From the NCBI GenBank assembly GCA_910585965.1, contig CAJUHH010000012.1:69925-133924 (forward strand): a stretch of 64,000 nt of DNA. The letters are read 5' to 3'. The notes below the pieces were generated by a model that worked only from the letters and a program-made list of their open reading frames with translations, ran no database searches and was not told the DNA's origin. Both the position numbers and the translations under genes were made by a program. The DNA comes from an uncultured Lachnospiraceae bacterium (GTDB lineage: Bacteria; Bacillota; Clostridia; Lachnospirales; Lachnospiraceae). Of the stretch, positions 13,873 to 23,676 are shown piece by piece. Each line of letters starts with the position of its first letter. The stretch's first letter is position 1.

Positions 13873-15627
13873 CTATGTACGATCCGAAAACGTAAACTGC
13901 ATCAGCATCGCCTGCAATGTCTGTGCATGCGCCGCAAGCTCCTGACTGGTAGCCGAGCTTTCCTGCGCCGCTGCGGAATTGCTTTCTACAACGCCGGAAA
14001 TCACCTCTATCCCTTCGTTGATCTCATTGACCGCCTGCGCCTGCGTTTCGCAATCCTCCTTTACAATTCCATTTAACTCCACTACTTTCTTTATTCCATC
14101 ATTTACCGCATGAAAAGCTTCTGCTGTCGTTTTGGCAATATCGTTCCCGCTTTCCACTTCGCCCATGGACTTTTGGATCAATTCCCGTGTATTGGTTGCT
14201 GCCTCTGCCGACTGGCCCGCCAGTTTCCCGATTTCGCCGGCAACCACCGCGAAACCTTTCCCGGCTTCCCCTGCCCTTGCCGCCTCAATCGAAGCATTCA
14301 GGGCAAGAAGGTTCGTCTGCTCTGCAATCTCTTCAATCGTTCCGATAATAGATTCAATCTCTTTGGATGTCTGGGAGATAATATCCATTTCGCCCATCAT
14401 CCGATCCATCTGCGCATTTCCAATCTCTGCCTGTTCCTTCACTTCGTTCGCATAATTGCTGGCTTCTTCGGCCCGTTTTGCCCCATTCGATGCCTTTTCC
14501 CCCATATCGCTGGCCATCGCCGCGATCTGCTGTACGCTCTCCGCCTGTTCCGTGGAGCCTTCCGCCAGCGACTGAGCCGACATCGCCATCTGTTCCGATG
14601 CGGCACTGACCTGCTGGGAAGTTTTGGAAATATTGGAAATGGTAGAACCCAATTCATGCTTGATCTCTCTCATGGAATCCAAAATCGCCTTAAAATCCCC
14701 TTTGTATTTATCCTTTTGATAGGAAGTCACGTCAAAGTTCCCGCCAGCCATTTTTTCCAATATGGCGCTTTCATCGCGGATAATCGCTACCAAATCGCTG
14801 ATGAACTCCCTGATGCGGTCCGACAGCTCTCCGAATTCATCCTTGGCTTCATATTCCAGCCGGGTATCCAGATCCCCTTCCTGAATTCCCTTCATCGCTT
14901 TTGCAATCTCCCGCAGCGGCTTTACAACAATCGTCCTAACTGCCACGGAAACCGTGCTGCCTACCATAATTGCTCCCACCGCACACAAAAGCATGATAAT
15001 CATGGAAAACCAATAAGTGCTTTCTACCTTTCTGGCTGCGGCGCTGCTTCCGGAAGAATTATACTCTACCAGCCTTTCCATCACGCTGCTGAAACTTTTA
15101 TAATATTTCTCCGCCTCGCTGGACATCATTTCCCCTGCCCGGGCAACTTCCCCGGCCTGGCTTACTTCCAATATCTGCTCGCTTACTTCCAGATAAGCTC
15201 CCCATTCTCTTTTTGCTTCTTCGAACAGTTCCCGGTCTTCTGTCTTTTTTATATAGCTTTCATACAGCCCCATCCGTTCATCAATTTCTGCCAGAAGGCT
15301 CCCTATTTCCTTTTCATGATTTTTTCTTGATTCCTCTGACCCCGAAACAATATGCCCATATTGCAAGACTCTGCAATCCGCAGTCATTCCCTTCAAATCC
15401 TCTGCCAAGATGGCAGAAGGCATCCAATTTCCTGTGATACTTCCCGCCTGAGCTTTTACCATCCATAATCCCGTAGCGGCAAAGACGGCGATCAATACCA
15501 TCCCAACAATAAAGATTTTTGATAAAGCAGACAATTTCCTTTTCATCGGCACATCCTTCAGCTTTCTCACCGCCGGATGGTCTGCTGCTAATTCTTTTGC
15601 CATTTCATTTATCGCTTTTCTTTTCAT
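13873..15627 (-). CDS. Methyl-accepting chemotaxis protein
   Basis: 584 aa. A cytoplasmic N-tail of ~35 residues, a membrane helix, an extracytoplasmic helical-bundle sensor (~60-215), a second membrane helix, HAMP (R-T-I-V-V-K-P-L-R-E-I-A), and the signalling coiled coil with the conserved hairpin tip I-A-E-Q-T-N-L-L-A-L-N-A-S-I-E-A-A-R-A-G-E. It senses an unknown ligand and controls CheA. AGGAGG lies 10 nt before the ATG. It follows the nucleotidyltransferase by 35 bp, perhaps in one transcript, and ends in TAG directly before palindrome copy 2. The reverse strand carries a long open frame that is only a shadow. Confidence 0.93.
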   Translation of the reverse strand: MKRKAINEMAKELAADHPAVRKLKDVPMKRKLSALSKIFIVGMVLIAVFAATGLWMVKAQAGSITGNWMPSAILAEDLKGMTADCRVLQYGHIVSGSEESRKNHEKEIGSLLAEIDERMGLYESYIKKTEDRELFEEAKREWGAYLEVSEQILEVSQAGEVARAGEMMSSEAEKYYKSFSSVMERLVEYNSSGSSAAARKVESTYWFSMIIMLLCAVGAIMVGSTVSVAVRTIVVKPLREIAKAMKGIQEGDLDTRLEYEAKDEFGELSDRIREFISDLVAIIRDESAILEKMAGGNFDVTSYQKDKYKGDFKAILDSMREIKHELGSTISNISKTSQQVSAASEQMAMSAQSLAEGSTEQAESVQQIAAMASDMGEKASNGAKRAEEASNYANEVKEQAEIGNAQMDRMMGEMDIISQTSKEIESIIGTIEEIAEQTNLLALNASIEAARAGEAGKGFAVVAGEIGKLAGQSAEAATNTRELIQKSMGEVESGNDIAKTTAEAFHAVNDGIKKVVELNGIVKEDCETQAQAVNEINEGIEVISGVVESNSAAAQESSATSQELAAHAQTLQAMLMQFTFSDRT

Positions 15628-15662
15628 GCTGGCTTTTCCTCCTGTTTTCTTTTACCGTAATC

Positions 15663-16601
15663 TTACGCTTCCCACAGTTTCTCCGGGTAAAGGCCTTCAG
15701 CTTTCATTTTATCAATAGCGTCCATTACAGTCTGTTTATCCTCTTTGTAGGTGACTCCATACCATCTGTCATAAGATTTCAGCACCGTTACCGATGCCTT
15801 TTCTTCCTCCACCAGCCCATTGACCACGCTCGGAAGAAAATATTCGCATTTCAGCGGATTTTCCCGCAAACCCTTTTCCAAAAACGGGGCAAAGCCTGCC
15901 TCCAGTTCCTTCATGAAGCCTTCCGTAAATCCCCATAAATTCATAGATACGATGCTTCCTTCCGGAATCGTATGCCAGGTTTCCCCTTCGTCTTCCGTAT
16001 AAGCTGTCTCATCCCCCCGCTTTTCAATATGCGTCCGCTCCGTAATGCCCGATAAATGTCCCTCTCCGTCCACCGTGCAGACGCCTCTCGCTACATGGCC
16101 GTTTTCCGTTAATGTATTTTCCAGTACATATCCTACCATCGCATAATCGTACTTTCCCCCATTTTCGCGCCCATCGCCTTTGCCGGAAATAAGATATTCA
16201 TAAATCTGGGAAAAAGCGCTTCTTCCATAATAGTCATCCGCATTAATAACGACAAACGGTCCATCCACCAGCTTCCTCGCGCTCAGCACTGCATGGCCGG
16301 TTCCCCATGGCTTTTTCCGTCCTTCCGGCGGCTCAAAACCTGCGGGAATATCTTCGATATCCTGAAATGCATATTCCACTTGCATTACCTTGGAAATCCT
16401 GTCCCCGATCACCTCCTTAAAATCCGTTTCATTTTCTTTTTTCAATATGAAAATTACTTTCTCAAATCCAGCCTTTACCGCATCATATAAAGAAAAATCC
16501 ATAATAATATGTCCTTCTCCGTCCACAGGGTCAATCTGTTTTAATCCGCCGTAACGGCTTCCCATTCCCGCAGCCATAATAACCAAAACTGGTTTCTTCA
16601 T
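15663..16601 (-). CDS. Sugar-phosphate nucleotidyltransferase family protein
   Basis: 312 aa. The N-terminal signature M-A-A-G-M-G-S-R-Y-G-G-L-K-Q is the nucleotide-binding loop of NTP transferases, and V-I-N-A-D-D-Y-Y-G is the metal-binding aspartate region. Such enzymes join a sugar-1-phosphate to a nucleotide. No left-handed beta-helix is seen, so it is a single-domain form. The exact substrate cannot be read from sequence. GGAGGAGAAGG precedes the ATG. It is first in a probable two-gene unit with the chemoreceptor downstream. Confidence 0.82.
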   Translation of the reverse strand: MKKPVLVIMAAGMGSRYGGLKQIDPVDGEGHIIMDFSLYDAVKAGFEKVIFILKKENETDFKEVIGDRISKVMQVEYAFQDIEDIPAGFEPPEGRKKPWGTGHAVLSARKLVDGPFVVINADDYYGRSAFSQIYEYLISGKGDGRENGGKYDYAMVGYVLENTLTENGHVARGVCTVDGEGHLSGITERTHIEKRGDETAYTEDEGETWHTIPEGSIVSMNLWGFTEGFMKELEAGFAPFLEKGLRENPLKCEYFLPSVVNGLVEEEKASVTVLKSYDRWYGVTYKEDKQTVMDAIDKMKAEGLYPEKLWEA

Positions 16602-16922
16602 CTTCCTTCTCCTCCCTTTTTTCCATTCTCATGCACAGTATACGCCCAAGGATTGCATGCAAAAATTGCACGTAAGAATTGCATGAAAATATATACTTCT
16701 ATAAAAGTATACTTCCTTTTCCCCGATATATCATCTATACTGTAATTGTATGTCACCGTTATTGCCTTTCAGGCAAACCACACTATTATTTATTATAAAT
16801 CGTTAAAAAAAAAAATCTTTGTACTATTGTTCATCTTATCCGACAACTGTCATGTTGCTGCAGCTTCTCATGCGACGATGCATCCACAGCATACATGCCA
16901 TACTCTGACAGGAGGAAGAATT
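16602..16922. promoter_or_regulatory. Divergent intergenic region with three 13-bp direct repeats
   Basis: 321 bp between the nucleotidyltransferase (minus) and araC-type (plus) genes. ATTGCA begins at 16652, 16665 and 16678, inside three adjacent 13-bp repeats (16652-16690). An inverted repeat TATACTT/AAGTATA follows near 16691-16712. Direct repeats fit an AraC-type binding site; no other gene is visible here. Confidence 0.5.
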
Positions 16923-17900
16923 ATGTCTCAAGAAAACGTCACATTGAAAAAGGAACTATGCATCGACCAAATATTTTTTCTCCATCATTTTGCCTATGCG
17001 GACGACTTTATTCCTGAAAAAGAATGCAACGATTTCTGGGAGTTTTTATATGTCGATAAGGGTTCGGTTGACGTGGCTGCCGGTTCCGATATCCATACGC
17101 TGCACAAAGACGATATCATTTTCCACCAGCCCGGCGAAGACCACCGCATACACATCAAAGGCGAAGCCTCCCCCTGCCTTATTGCTATTGGATTTGCATG
17201 CGCTTCTCCCGCTATGGATTTTTTTCGGGGCAGGATATTGGAAATCGGCCCGTCGGAGCGCACGCTTCTTGGAAATATCGTGCAAGAGGCCCGTCTTTCC
17301 TACGCCAGCCGCTTGGATGACCCGTCCTGCAAAAACTTGGTTCGCCGCCAGGAAGCTTTTGTTCCGTTCGGCTCGGAACAGCTGATACAAATTTATCTGC
17401 AGCAGCTTCTGATACAGCTGATCCGCAACAGCAGCGCGGACAACGCTTTTGCCACGATTCCCAAATCCAGCCGCAAACGAGGGGAGGACGAACTTTTTTA
17501 CAAAATCATCGCTTATATGGAAGACCATGTCCATGAGCATTTATCCATTTCCCAGATATGCAGGGACAATCTGATCGGACGCTCCCTTTTGCAGCAGATT
17601 TTCCGGGATAATACTGGCTACGGAATCATTGACTATTTTTCCCTGATGAGAATGAATGCCGCAAAACGGCTGATCCGGGACGGGGAAATGAATTTTTCCC
17701 AGATTGCGGACCATCTGGGCTACAATTCCATCCATTATTTTTCCAGGCAGTTTAAAAAGCTTGTTCTGATGACGCCGTCGGAGTATGCCGCTTCTATCAA
17801 ACCCGCTGCGGAACCGCAGGAATCCTCACCTGCACTTCCGTCCCCTGCCCATAATCACTCTCAAAATGCAGGCCATAATTCTCCCCATAAAGATATTTAA
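16923..17900 (+). CDS. AraC-family transcriptional regulator
   Basis: 325 aa from the ATG at 16923, with AGGAGG before it. The N-terminal half is a cupin-type ligand domain (V-D-V-A-A-G-S-D-I-H-T-L, F-H-Q-P-G-E-D-H-R-I-H). The C-terminal half is a double helix-turn-helix (H-L-S-I-S-Q-I-C, then S-Q-I-A-D-H-L-G-Y-N-S-I-H-Y-F-S-R-Q-F-K). An unusual proline/serine/histidine-rich tail of ~35 residues overlaps the 3' end of the convergent kinase gene by 104 bp. The likely targets are itself and neighbouring carbohydrate genes; the ligand is unknown. Confidence 0.88.
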   Translation: MSQENVTLKKELCIDQIFFLHHFAYADDFIPEKECNDFWEFLYVDKGSVDVAAGSDIHTLHKDDIIFHQPGEDHRIHIKGEASPCLIAIGFACASPAMDFFRGRILEIGPSERTLLGNIVQEARLSYASRLDDPSCKNLVRRQEAFVPFGSEQLIQIYLQQLLIQLIRNSSADNAFATIPKSSRKRGEDELFYKIIAYMEDHVHEHLSISQICRDNLIGRSLLQQIFRDNTGYGIIDYFSLMRMNAAKRLIRDGEMNFSQIADHLGYNSIHYFSRQFKKLVLMTPSEYAASIKPAAEPQESSPALPSPAHNHSQNAGHNSPHKDI

Positions 17901-19617
17901 GCCGCATATGGGTATTATATATCCCGATATTGCTTCCGCGCTCGCTTTCCTCCGTGCCGTCCAAAATCATTTCCAGCCTTTCCGGCCTGATTCCCATGCC
18001 CGTATCCGACACGGTGAAAATAATGTCCCCGCCTTCCATCCATGCCATAATCACGATGTTTCCTGCCTTTGACTCCTTTTCAAAAATACCATGCAAAATG
18101 GAATTTTCCACAATCGGCTGAAGCACAAGCTTAGGAATTTCGTAATCCATGATTTCATCCGGCACGTCTATGATAAAATCTATTTTATTCTCGAATCTCA
18201 TATTTTGCAGTTCCACATACAAGCTCACATGCCGCAGTTCCTCCCCGATAGGAATCGTAATATTCTTCTTCGACAGGGTCAGTTTATAGAACTTAGACAA
18301 AGTCTGAATCGCAACGGATACTTTTTCCTGCTGCCCGCTCTTCGCCAGCCAGTTGATCATATCCAGCATATTATAAAGGAAATGGGGATTGATCTGCGCC
18401 TGCAAGGCCTTTACTTCGGATACCTTCAGTTTCTCCGCCGTTTCCGTCTGCTCCGCCATCAAGTCGTTAATGCGGTCTACCATCATATTATAATTGCCCA
18501 CCAGCTGCCCGATCTCATCCTGGTCTTCGTTATTTTCAAATTTTACCGGCATCTTATCCCTGTACTGGTTCATCTTTTCCACCACTTTGGAAAGCCGCCT
18601 CGCTATGCTGCCGGACAAGGCCAGTGCCACGCTGCAGGCTAAAACCGCAAAAAAGAGATACAAGTACATGGTATTGAACAATACCCTCTGGCTTTCTGTA
18701 AATACACTATCCTCCGGAATCACGGACACCAGCCGCCAGTCCGTCTGGCCGATTTCCCGGTAGCCCATATACAAGCTCTCGCCAAGAATCTGCGCCATCG
18801 CAAACTCCTGCGTATCGCCGATCGTCTGCTGGATTGTCTCATACCCCATAAAATATGTCCCGGCCAATACCGGGCTGGAAGCCGCCACAATGCAGTCCCT
18901 GCTGTTGACAATATAATACACGCTGTTCATGCTCGTTAGGTTCTGATACAAAATATTCTGCAAATGTTCCCTCGAAAAATAAATAGCTATGTAGGCGCAC
19001 GTCCCCTCCGGGTTCGCAAAATTCGTAAACTTTCTAATATATGCCATATCCCCCAGGTTCTCGATCTCATAGCTGGTCAGATAGAAACTGGGGCAGAAAA
19101 GCGATGTTGTTTTCGGGGAACCGTCAAAAATCCCATGCCAATGGCTCCCCACGACATCTGTAATAGGGGCAATGATGCCGGAATTCCCATAATCTTCCGT
19201 ATCATATTCCTGCTCCGGAAAATAAATTTTTACCGCCTTAATAAATTCCCTGTCAATCACTGCATTCACGCTGCTGAAAAATTCCCTTGCTTCCTCATCG
19301 TTCTTCCGATCCGACAGATACTCCTTAATGTCCGGGGTATAAATCGCCTTGGAAAGAAAGGTGGAGGACGTTATAGTATCCATTACATGGATCAGCTGGT
19401 TTGCCGTTGCCTCCAATGTGCTTTCTGTCTGGTTGACAATCGCCCGCTCCGATTCAATGGCATTCACCTCTATGATATGGGAAAGCCTTCCATAAAGGAA
19501 CACAAAAAGGACAACGGTCGGAACCAATACCAATATCATATTGGTAATGATGAACTTATATTTTAGTTTCATATTATGCAGAAAATAATGCATTGCCGAA
19601 CGCACTGCCTTAATCAT
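17797..19617 (-). CDS. YesM-type sensor histidine kinase
   Basis: About 606 aa from the ATG at 19617; a GTGGGGACC stretch lies just upstream. Membrane helix at ~20-40, an extracytoplasmic sensor of ~250 residues, a second membrane helix, HAMP, then the His_kinase domain Q-A-Q-I-N-P-H-F-L-Y-N and HATPase (L-Q-P-I-V-E-N-S-I-L-H-G, G-I-Y-N-T-H-M-R-L). The family partners with YesN-type regulators to control sugar transport. The start overlaps the end of the upstream regulator frame by 8 nt, so they form an operon. The partner gene has an in-frame stop. Confidence 0.9.
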   Translation of the reverse strand: MIKAVRSAMHYFLHNMKLKYKFIITNMILVLVPTVVLFVFLYGRLSHIIEVNAIESERAIVNQTESTLEATANQLIHVMDTITSSTFLSKAIYTPDIKEYLSDRKNDEEAREFFSSVNAVIDREFIKAVKIYFPEQEYDTEDYGNSGIIAPITDVVGSHWHGIFDGSPKTTSLFCPSFYLTSYEIENLGDMAYIRKFTNFANPEGTCAYIAIYFSREHLQNILYQNLTSMNSVYYIVNSRDCIVAASSPVLAGTYFMGYETIQQTIGDTQEFAMAQILGESLYMGYREIGQTDWRLVSVIPEDSVFTESQRVLFNTMYLYLFFAVLACSVALALSGSIARRLSKVVEKMNQYRDKMPVKFENNEDQDEIGQLVGNYNMMVDRINDLMAEQTETAEKLKVSEVKALQAQINPHFLYNMLDMINWLAKSGQQEKVSVAIQTLSKFYKLTLSKKNITIPIGEELRHVSLYVELQNMRFENKIDFIIDVPDEIMDYEIPKLVLQPIVENSILHGIFEKESKAGNIVIMAWMEGGDIIFTVSDTGMGIRPERLEMILDGTEESERGSNIGIYNTHMRLKYLYGENYGLHFESDYGQGTEVQVRIPAVPQRV

Positions 19618-21217
19618 GGTCCCCACCATCCCCCCGCATAGCCGCAATTTCCTTTTCCCTGTACTCCGAAGGCGACATGCCGCATACTCTTTTAAAAATC
19701 TTCCCGAAATAATTGCCGTCGCTGTATCCCACTTTTGCAGAAATATCGATAATCTTATATCTGGGATCTGCCAGCAGTTTTTTTGCCCTTTCAATACGAT
19801 ATTCCGTCAGATACTAGTTCAACGTCATGCCCGTATCATTTTTAAACAGAGTGCAGACATAAGAAGAGGAAAGCATTACATGGGCGCTGATATCTTTCAC
19901 GGACAATGTTTCATCCTGGTATCTGTCTGCAATAAATTGTTTAATGAAATATACGGTGGAACTGTTCTCCCCCTGATTTTTCGCTGAGGCGAAGAACAGG
20001 GAAATTCTTTCCTTTAATAATTCCTGCAATTCATAAATTGACTCGCAGGCAGAAATATGCCCCCACAAACTGTTATCCGATTCCCCGGTATCCCCTGTCT
20101 GTATCTGCAAAGCCTTATAGCTCTCCCTGATCACGGCAAACAGTTTATAATACAAATCTTTTACCTGATTAGGAAGAACGTTTTTTATACTGGTCAATCT
20201 GGAAATCATTTCCTCCAATAAGGCAAACGATTCTTTTTCATCCTTGTGCAAAAGACACTCTCCCAGCCGATTCTCCATATCCAGCTCATCCAGGTCATGG
20301 AATGCCTCGTAACTATCCCTGTGCTTGTAAATACGATAGGTATTATCCTTGCTGAAAAAAGAATTCTGCAATTCAATCACTGCGGAATTATAGGAATTAT
20401 GGATCTCTTTCATCCCTTCCACATTTTTCCCGAATACCATATGGTAATGCATGGATAAAGGCTTTAAAACCGCTTCCAAACGTCTTCCCAACGCCTCCTT
20501 TTCCCTGTCCGTACATCTTTTCATCCCCCATATATGGTAAAAAAGCAAGCTTTCCTGCCGAACGGAATGAATTTCTTTGAAGCCCATGGACTCCAAAACT
20601 TCCGAGATGTAAGGCGTTACCATCTTTTCCAGTCCTCCCCCCATTCCTACCGGCATATCTCTCAAATGATAAAACTGAATCAAAAAAGTAAAAAAAAGCG
20701 TATGCCTGTCTGCCGGAAATGCAAATTCCATTTCCTCCCATTTCACCGGCGGCATATCCATCCGGGGAGCCATCGCCAGCCTCGCCGCCAGGGCGGAACG
20801 GGACATGGAAATGGACAAGGCTTTGATCCCTGCCGTTTCCCTTGCCTCTGCTACCTCCCTGCATGCCCTGCGGACCGCCTCCTTGATCTCCTCTAGGTCG
20901 ATCGGCTTTTCCACATAACTTACCGCCTTCAGTTTAATAGCTGCTTTTAAATATTCCTTATCCGAATAACCGCTCATAAAAATAATGCTGACATTCCCGT
21001 TATCGGCCTGTAACTTTTCCGCCATCTCGATCCCTGTCATCCTCGGCATCCGCACATCGCTCAGCACGATATCCGGCCGGAATGCTTTGGACAATTCATA
21101 GCCATGGAGTCCGTCGTCCGCCTGTGCCACCGCATCGATCCCCAGCTCCCCCCACTCGATACTATTCACCAAGCCATCCCTCGTCAATTTTTCATCATCC
21201 ACGATCATAAGCTTCAT
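19610..21217 (-). pseudogene. YesN-type response regulator interrupted by an in-frame TAG
   Basis: The full frame is 535 codons. The receiver domain (I-V-D-D-E-K-L-T-R-D-G, phospho-Asp in V-L-S-D-V-R-M-P-R-M-T-G) and a long linker are intact. A TAG at 19816-19814 (codon 468) falls inside the AraC-type DNA-binding domain, after G-M-T-L-N and before Y-L-T-E-Y-R-I-E-R-A-K-K-L-L. Relatives have glutamine at this place, so CAG to TAG is the simplest change. The remaining 67 codons are undamaged to the TAA at 19610. A truncated 467-aa product would keep only part of the DNA-binding domain. Sequencing error or suppression are alternatives. Confidence 0.85.
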
Positions 21218-21320
21218 CTAACGCTCTCTCTTTCCGGCTTCTTCCTAACACTTTTCGCCCAAAGTATACTATAGCCTGTTTGTAAAATCAATATTTCTTG
21301 CCCGACGCGTACGCACATAT

Positions 21321-21688
21321 GCACGGGAATCAGTTTTCGCGGGTGGGAGGGGGTGCGGGTGTGTGGGGAGAGGGGAGGCAAACTGCGGCGGCCGGGAACG
21401 GGGCCTGACGGGGGCTGGCATTTTCTGCTGGAGCTTTCAATCAGATTTCACTAATGAAATGGATGGGGGTCGTGAAACCGATCGGGTTAAAATTGCCATC
21501 CATGGCAATTTCACCCTGGGGATTCGACCATTTCATAAGTGAACTATTTCATAAATGAAATTACTGATTGTACGCAACAGCAGAAAATGCCAGCCCCCTC
21601 AGGCCCCGTTCCCGGCCGCCGCAATTTGCCTCCCTCCTCTCCCCACACACCCGCACCCCCTCCCACCCGCGAAAACTGATTCCCGTGC
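21321..21688 (+). repeat. Giant palindromic element, copy 3 (opposite orientation)
   Basis: 368 bp. Arms 21321-21426 and 21582-21688 are complementary with one substitution and small indels. They are purine-rich on the plus strand and unlike the arms of copies 1, 2 and 4. The core (21427-21581, 155 bp) runs in the reverse direction: GCTGGAGCTTTCAATCAG first and TACGCAACAGC last. It has lost the GGACA/TGTCC hairpin and gained a second ATTTCATAAATGAAAT-like stem. It lies ~100 bp before the start of the YesN-type gene, not after a gene end. Most of the 21218-22168 gap is this copy plus copy 4. Confidence 0.9.
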
Positions 21689-21715
21689 CTCCCATAATTC
21701 CACTTTGCGAAAGGC

Positions 21716-21795
21716 GTAAAACTTAGTGCTTCTCCGCGAAGCAACCTTTACTGCGAGCATAAATTGCCGCAAGCAATTAAAAGTTCTTCTCACAT
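21716..21795. repeat. Diverged remnant of the short hairpin repeat between palindromes 3 and 4
   Basis: The stretch contains CGAAGCAACCTTTACTGCGAGC, in short pieces like the CGAAGCACCC-N4-GGTGCGAGC core of the 9604-9960 and 23677-23811 repeats, and ends AAGTTCTTCTCACA. It is degraded but recognisable. Confidence 0.5.
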
Positions 21796-21800
21796 TACCA

Positions 21801-22143
21801 GTCCCCGGGAAACCATTTTTGCAGAAACGGCGGCGCGCCCAAACGACCCGGGGCAGGGGAAGAGGCTGGGAAGGACGGGGTTTTCGGCTGTTGCGTACAA
21901 TCAGCCATTTTACTTATGAAATGGTCGAAACCCCAGGGTAAAATTGCCATGGATGGCAATTTTAGGAAAAGAGGACATGGATGTCCTTCTTTTCCGCCCC
22001 GATCGGTTCCACAATGCCCACCCATTTCATTAGTAAAATCTGATTGGAAGCCCCAGCCGAAACCCCCGTCCTTCCCAGCCCCTTCCCCTGCCCCGGGTCG
22101 TTTGGGCTCGCCGCCGTTTCTGCAAAAATGGTTTCCCGGGGAC
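21801..22143 (-). repeat. Giant palindromic element, copy 4 (after the fucose-isomerase-like gene)
   Basis: 343 bp with 86-bp arms (21801-21886, 22058-22143) that differ at only three positions. The core 21887-22057 is again 171 bp and clearly related to copies 1 and 2 (GCTGTTGCGTACAATCAG at one end, hairpins in the same order). The arms share only a short outer motif (GGAAACCATTTTTGCAG) with the others. It lies 25 bp after the stop of the fucose-isomerase-like gene, in the same orientation as copies 1 and 2. Confidence 0.92.
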
Positions 22144-22168
22144 GTCCTATTAGCTTATTTACCCTAGA

Positions 22169-23671
22169 TTATCTATCCAGAGTAACAGACCTTATCCCCA
22201 AAAGATCTGCCGTTTTCTCAAACAATCTCCCATTATGCCCCACGCTCATGGCAAAATGGTGCGTAGGCGCTTCAGCGAACCATTCATCCATGTAAGAATC
22301 CGGGTCTTTGCGAAATCTTACATGAGTCTGCGTATTGCCGATTGTCATGATCGGGGCATTGACAGCTTCCGCTTCTGTGATTATGAATTTCAACCGTCCG
22401 TCAGCGGTCTGCGTGCAGCCGAGGGTGGTTATGGCTCCTGCACGTACTTTTGCCTCTACGGAAACACCGGTTCCTTGCTTTCCATGGTATACGCCGAGTC
22501 CCCGAAGCAGCGGCCTGCCTTGGGCGATCGCCAGGTGGAAGGGACCGTCATGCCCCAATAATATCGTGCCTTCTTCGTAATCCGTCACGACGATCTCGCA
22601 GAAGGATCCTCCTTTTCCAAGAATATCGCAGATTTTCATGGCAAGGCAGGTCTTCAGATCCCCTTCCCCGGCACAGGGGATTCCTTTTGCCGTCAGCAGG
22701 GAATGGCCTACGATAAATCCTGACTGCAATTTCTCATATTCCCCGTCCTTTGATCCATGGTAATAATATGCCAGGCCGTCCAGATGATATTCTTTTACCA
22801 GGCACTCCTGCGCAGCGGCTACTTTTGCTGACCAGTCCAGCTGCTCTTTGGAAGGTTTTTTCGCCAGCGGGTCAGCCGATACATCGTCGCTGATCAGGAA
22901 AAATTCCCCGATTTCCTTTCGTTTTTCCTCTATTTCCTCCTCCGTCACCGCTTGCATCATTCGGTCCAGGTCGCACATTTCCAGTAATTCCACATGCGCC
23001 CCCATCTGTGCCTGGATCATCGTAAAATCCGAGTACAGATCCAGCATGCCGCTGTAATTATTGCCCAGAAAACCAAAACGGCAATAGGACAGCGCCGCTT
23101 TTACCTCTGCCGCCTGTACCCATTCCCCAATTTCCTTCCAAGCCCTTTTTGCTTCCGGCCGATTCGCCGTATTTTCATCCGTTGCCGATATCTCCGGCGT
23201 AGTATTCATCCCTAACAGCCCGTTGATACAACGGTAGGCGATTCCCGCCCGATGGAAAGCATTGGCAATTTCCGGCACAGGACAGGCCCCGCAATGGGCC
23301 AGCTATTCCCCTGTGGATGTCTTCTGGTAATTGATCTGTGCCGTAGGCTGGAGATTTAAAATCACCACGGGAGCCTTGCAGATCTGATGGACTGGAAGCA
23401 CGGACGCGCTGGTGACATAAGTACCCGCATGGGCAAAAATAAGACCCACGCCTTTTTCATTAAAAAACTCCCCGCATTTTCTTCCCTCTTCCTCGCAGTC
23501 CACCAGGCCGTAGAAAGAAACTTCCGCCCCCATATCACTTACTTTTTTTGCTATAAATTCCCCATAGCCGATCATTCTCTCCCGCAGCCCCTCAAACTGG
23601 CTCCAGTCAGTCTTCAGCCCCATCGTGTAAATCCCGATCTTCGGTTTTCTCGTTTCTTTTATTTTTTCCAT
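22169..23671 (-). pseudogene. L-fucose isomerase-like sugar isomerase interrupted by an in-frame TAG
   Basis: The full frame is 500 residues, as expected for this isomerase family (COG2407 type). The ATG at 23671 has GGAGG 5 nt upstream. A single TAG at 23305-23303 (codon 123) interrupts S-T-G-E-*-L-A-H-C-G-A-C; relatives usually read T-G-E-W-L, so TGG to TAG is likely. The remaining frame is clean to TAA at 22169. The family interconverts aldoses and ketoses such as fucose/fuculose or arabinose/ribulose, and the rhamnose genes upstream fit a deoxysugar role. Two separate halves could assemble, but that is unproven. Its ribosome site is part of a hairpin repeat. Confidence 0.83.
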
Positions 23672-23676
23672 ACTAA

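Noticed and set aside
14110..15330. A 406-codon plus-strand frame
   Set aside because: It is antisense to the chemoreceptor, with no ribosome site or recognisable domain.
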